Shown: positions 6,026 through 6,428 of the stretch, one piece after another
How positions within the stretch are numbered: the first letter of the stretch is position 1
Layout of the letters: every line of letters begins with the position of its first letter
NCBI GenBank assembly: GCA_900547855.1
Contig: URIK01000105.1
Span: 1-6,428, forward strand
DNA: 6,428 nucleotides
Source of the DNA: an uncultured Collinsella sp.
Lineage (GTDB): Bacteria; Actinomycetota; Coriobacteriia; Coriobacteriales; Coriobacteriaceae
Reading direction: 5' to 3'
Notes under the pieces: model-generated
What the model was told of the DNA's origin: nothing
Database searches by the model: none
The model's input: the letters and a program-made list of their open reading frames with translations, nothing else
Position numbers and translations under genes: made by a program

Positions 6026-6072
6026 CGGGACTCCAATCGCGACTGTTCGCAGGCGATCGGGGCCCCGTTTTT
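6026..6072 (+). terminator. Intrinsic terminator of metY
   Basis: The arm 6026-6040 pairs with 6053-6067 over 15 positions with two mismatches and one G-U pair; the closing part ATCGC/GCGAT is perfect and the loop is 12 nt. Five T follow directly (6068-6072). It sits only 26 bases before the next start codon, so it separates metY from the transporter gene unless transcription reads through. Confidence 0.72.
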
Positions 6073-6098
6073 GCGTTGTGCCACTCGAAAGGATGGAT

Positions 6099-6380
6099 AT
6101 GGAGAAAACCGCAGAGCGGCTGCGCCGCGAGCACATTGCCCTAGAGGGCGACACCCATGGCAAGAACAAGTGGGCGATTCTGTTTACCGTGCTCATCATG
6201 ACGTTTATGGTTTGTTTGGATTCGACCGTCGTGACCGTGGCGCTGCCCGTGATGCAAAAGGAGCTGGGCGTGGGCCTCGATCGCATTCAGCTGGTGAGCT
6301 CGGTGTACCTGCTTGCGACATGCGTGGCCATGTTGCCGTTTGGCCGTCTGGGTGACGTGCGCGGCAAGGTGAATGTGTTC
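6099..6380 (+). CDS. MFS drug transporter, DHA2 type, N-terminal fragment
   Basis: First 94 codons of an inner-membrane major facilitator superfamily exporter, probably of the 14-helix DHA2 (EmrB/QacA-like) group that expels drugs by proton antiport. After a charged N terminus (1-24), helix 1 spans about 25-50 and carries LDSTVVTVALPVM, the DHA2 signature. Helix 2 spans about 64-82. The cytoplasmic loop GRLGDVRGK (82-90) is MFS motif A. The ATG at 6099 is chosen because AAAGGA lies 5 bases upstream; ATG at 6093 and GTG at 6078 are in-frame but less well placed. Only the start of a protein of roughly 450-500 residues is present. The native sequence ends at 6380; the apparent extra residues LSLIHI and stop are read from adapter sequence. 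The substrate is unknown. Confidence 0.88.
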
Positions 6381-6428
6381 CTGTCTCTTATACACATCTG
6401 ACGCTGCCGACGACTAGTCGAGTGTAGA
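6381..6428 (+). other. Nextera/Illumina adapter read-through (artefact)
   Basis: CTGTCTCTTATACACATCT (6381-6399) is the 19-bp Tn5 mosaic end used in Nextera libraries. GACGCTGCCGACGA (6400-6413) is the rest of the standard Nextera read-2 adapter. CTAGTCGA (6414-6421) has the place and length of an i5 index, and GTGTAGA (6422-6428) is the start of the reverse-complemented P5 primer. The order is exactly that of an untrimmed read running off a short insert. It is not genomic DNA. Confidence 0.98.

Noticed and set aside
4668..6134. A 488-codon minus-strand open frame antisense to the metY-type gene
   Set aside because: It is the reverse-frame shadow of a GC-rich gene with clear PLP-enzyme motifs; its product is low-complexity (Gly, Ala, His, Arg) with no recognisable domain.
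6381..6399. Tn5/IS50 mosaic end as evidence of a transposon insertion
   Set aside because: The bases after it are the Nextera adapter, an index-like octamer and P5, not transposon sequence.
1..6428. CRISPR array, prophage, toxin-antitoxin, defence cluster or tRNA genes
   Set aside because: No regularly spaced repeats, no phage or defence proteins, and no tRNA T-loop/anticodon arrangement were found on either strand.

Overview
The window looks like ordinary chromosomal sequence from a high-GC gut actinobacterium of class Coriobacteriia, most likely Collinsella or a close relative. This is inferred from the GC-rich coding style, a four-domain ribosomal protein S1 with a TTG start, and the protein sequences. 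No database search was possible, so the genus is a judgement.

Layout: (1) 1-116 holds a perfect 19-bp palindrome with a T7-containing loop, just past the end of a minus-strand HAD-type phosphatase gene (117-875). (2) 876-1190 is a divergent intergenic region for that gene and rpsA; its last 30 bases can fold into a hairpin that covers the rpsA ribosome binding site. (3) rpsA (1191-2357) ends in a clear intrinsic terminator. (4) 2416-2696 has no credible protein gene but contains nested complementary segments that could be an undescribed small RNA. (5) rnpB, the type A RNase P RNA, lies at about 2697-3060 and is followed by a 99-nt nested hairpin of unknown role. (6) A YigZ/IMPACT-family gene (3293-3928) ends in a strong terminator and converges on a minus-strand C_GCAxxG_C_C-family gene (3997-4443). 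(7) Across a 230-bp divergent region lies a metY-type O-acetylhomoserine sulfhydrylase gene (4674-5957), then a good intrinsic terminator (6026-6072) and the start of an MFS (DHA2-type) drug exporter. (8) The last 48 bases (6381-6428) are not genomic: they are Nextera/Illumina adapter read-through, which truncates the transporter ORF.

The protein genes are housekeeping or common metabolic genes, mostly single-gene transcription units with their own terminators, and they do not form one pathway. There is no phage, CRISPR, defence island or obvious novel protein system. The parts not explained by known families are RNA-level and repeat-level: the palindrome at 57-112, the complementary block at 2482-2605, the hairpin at 3076-3174, and the possible translational switch at the rpsA start.
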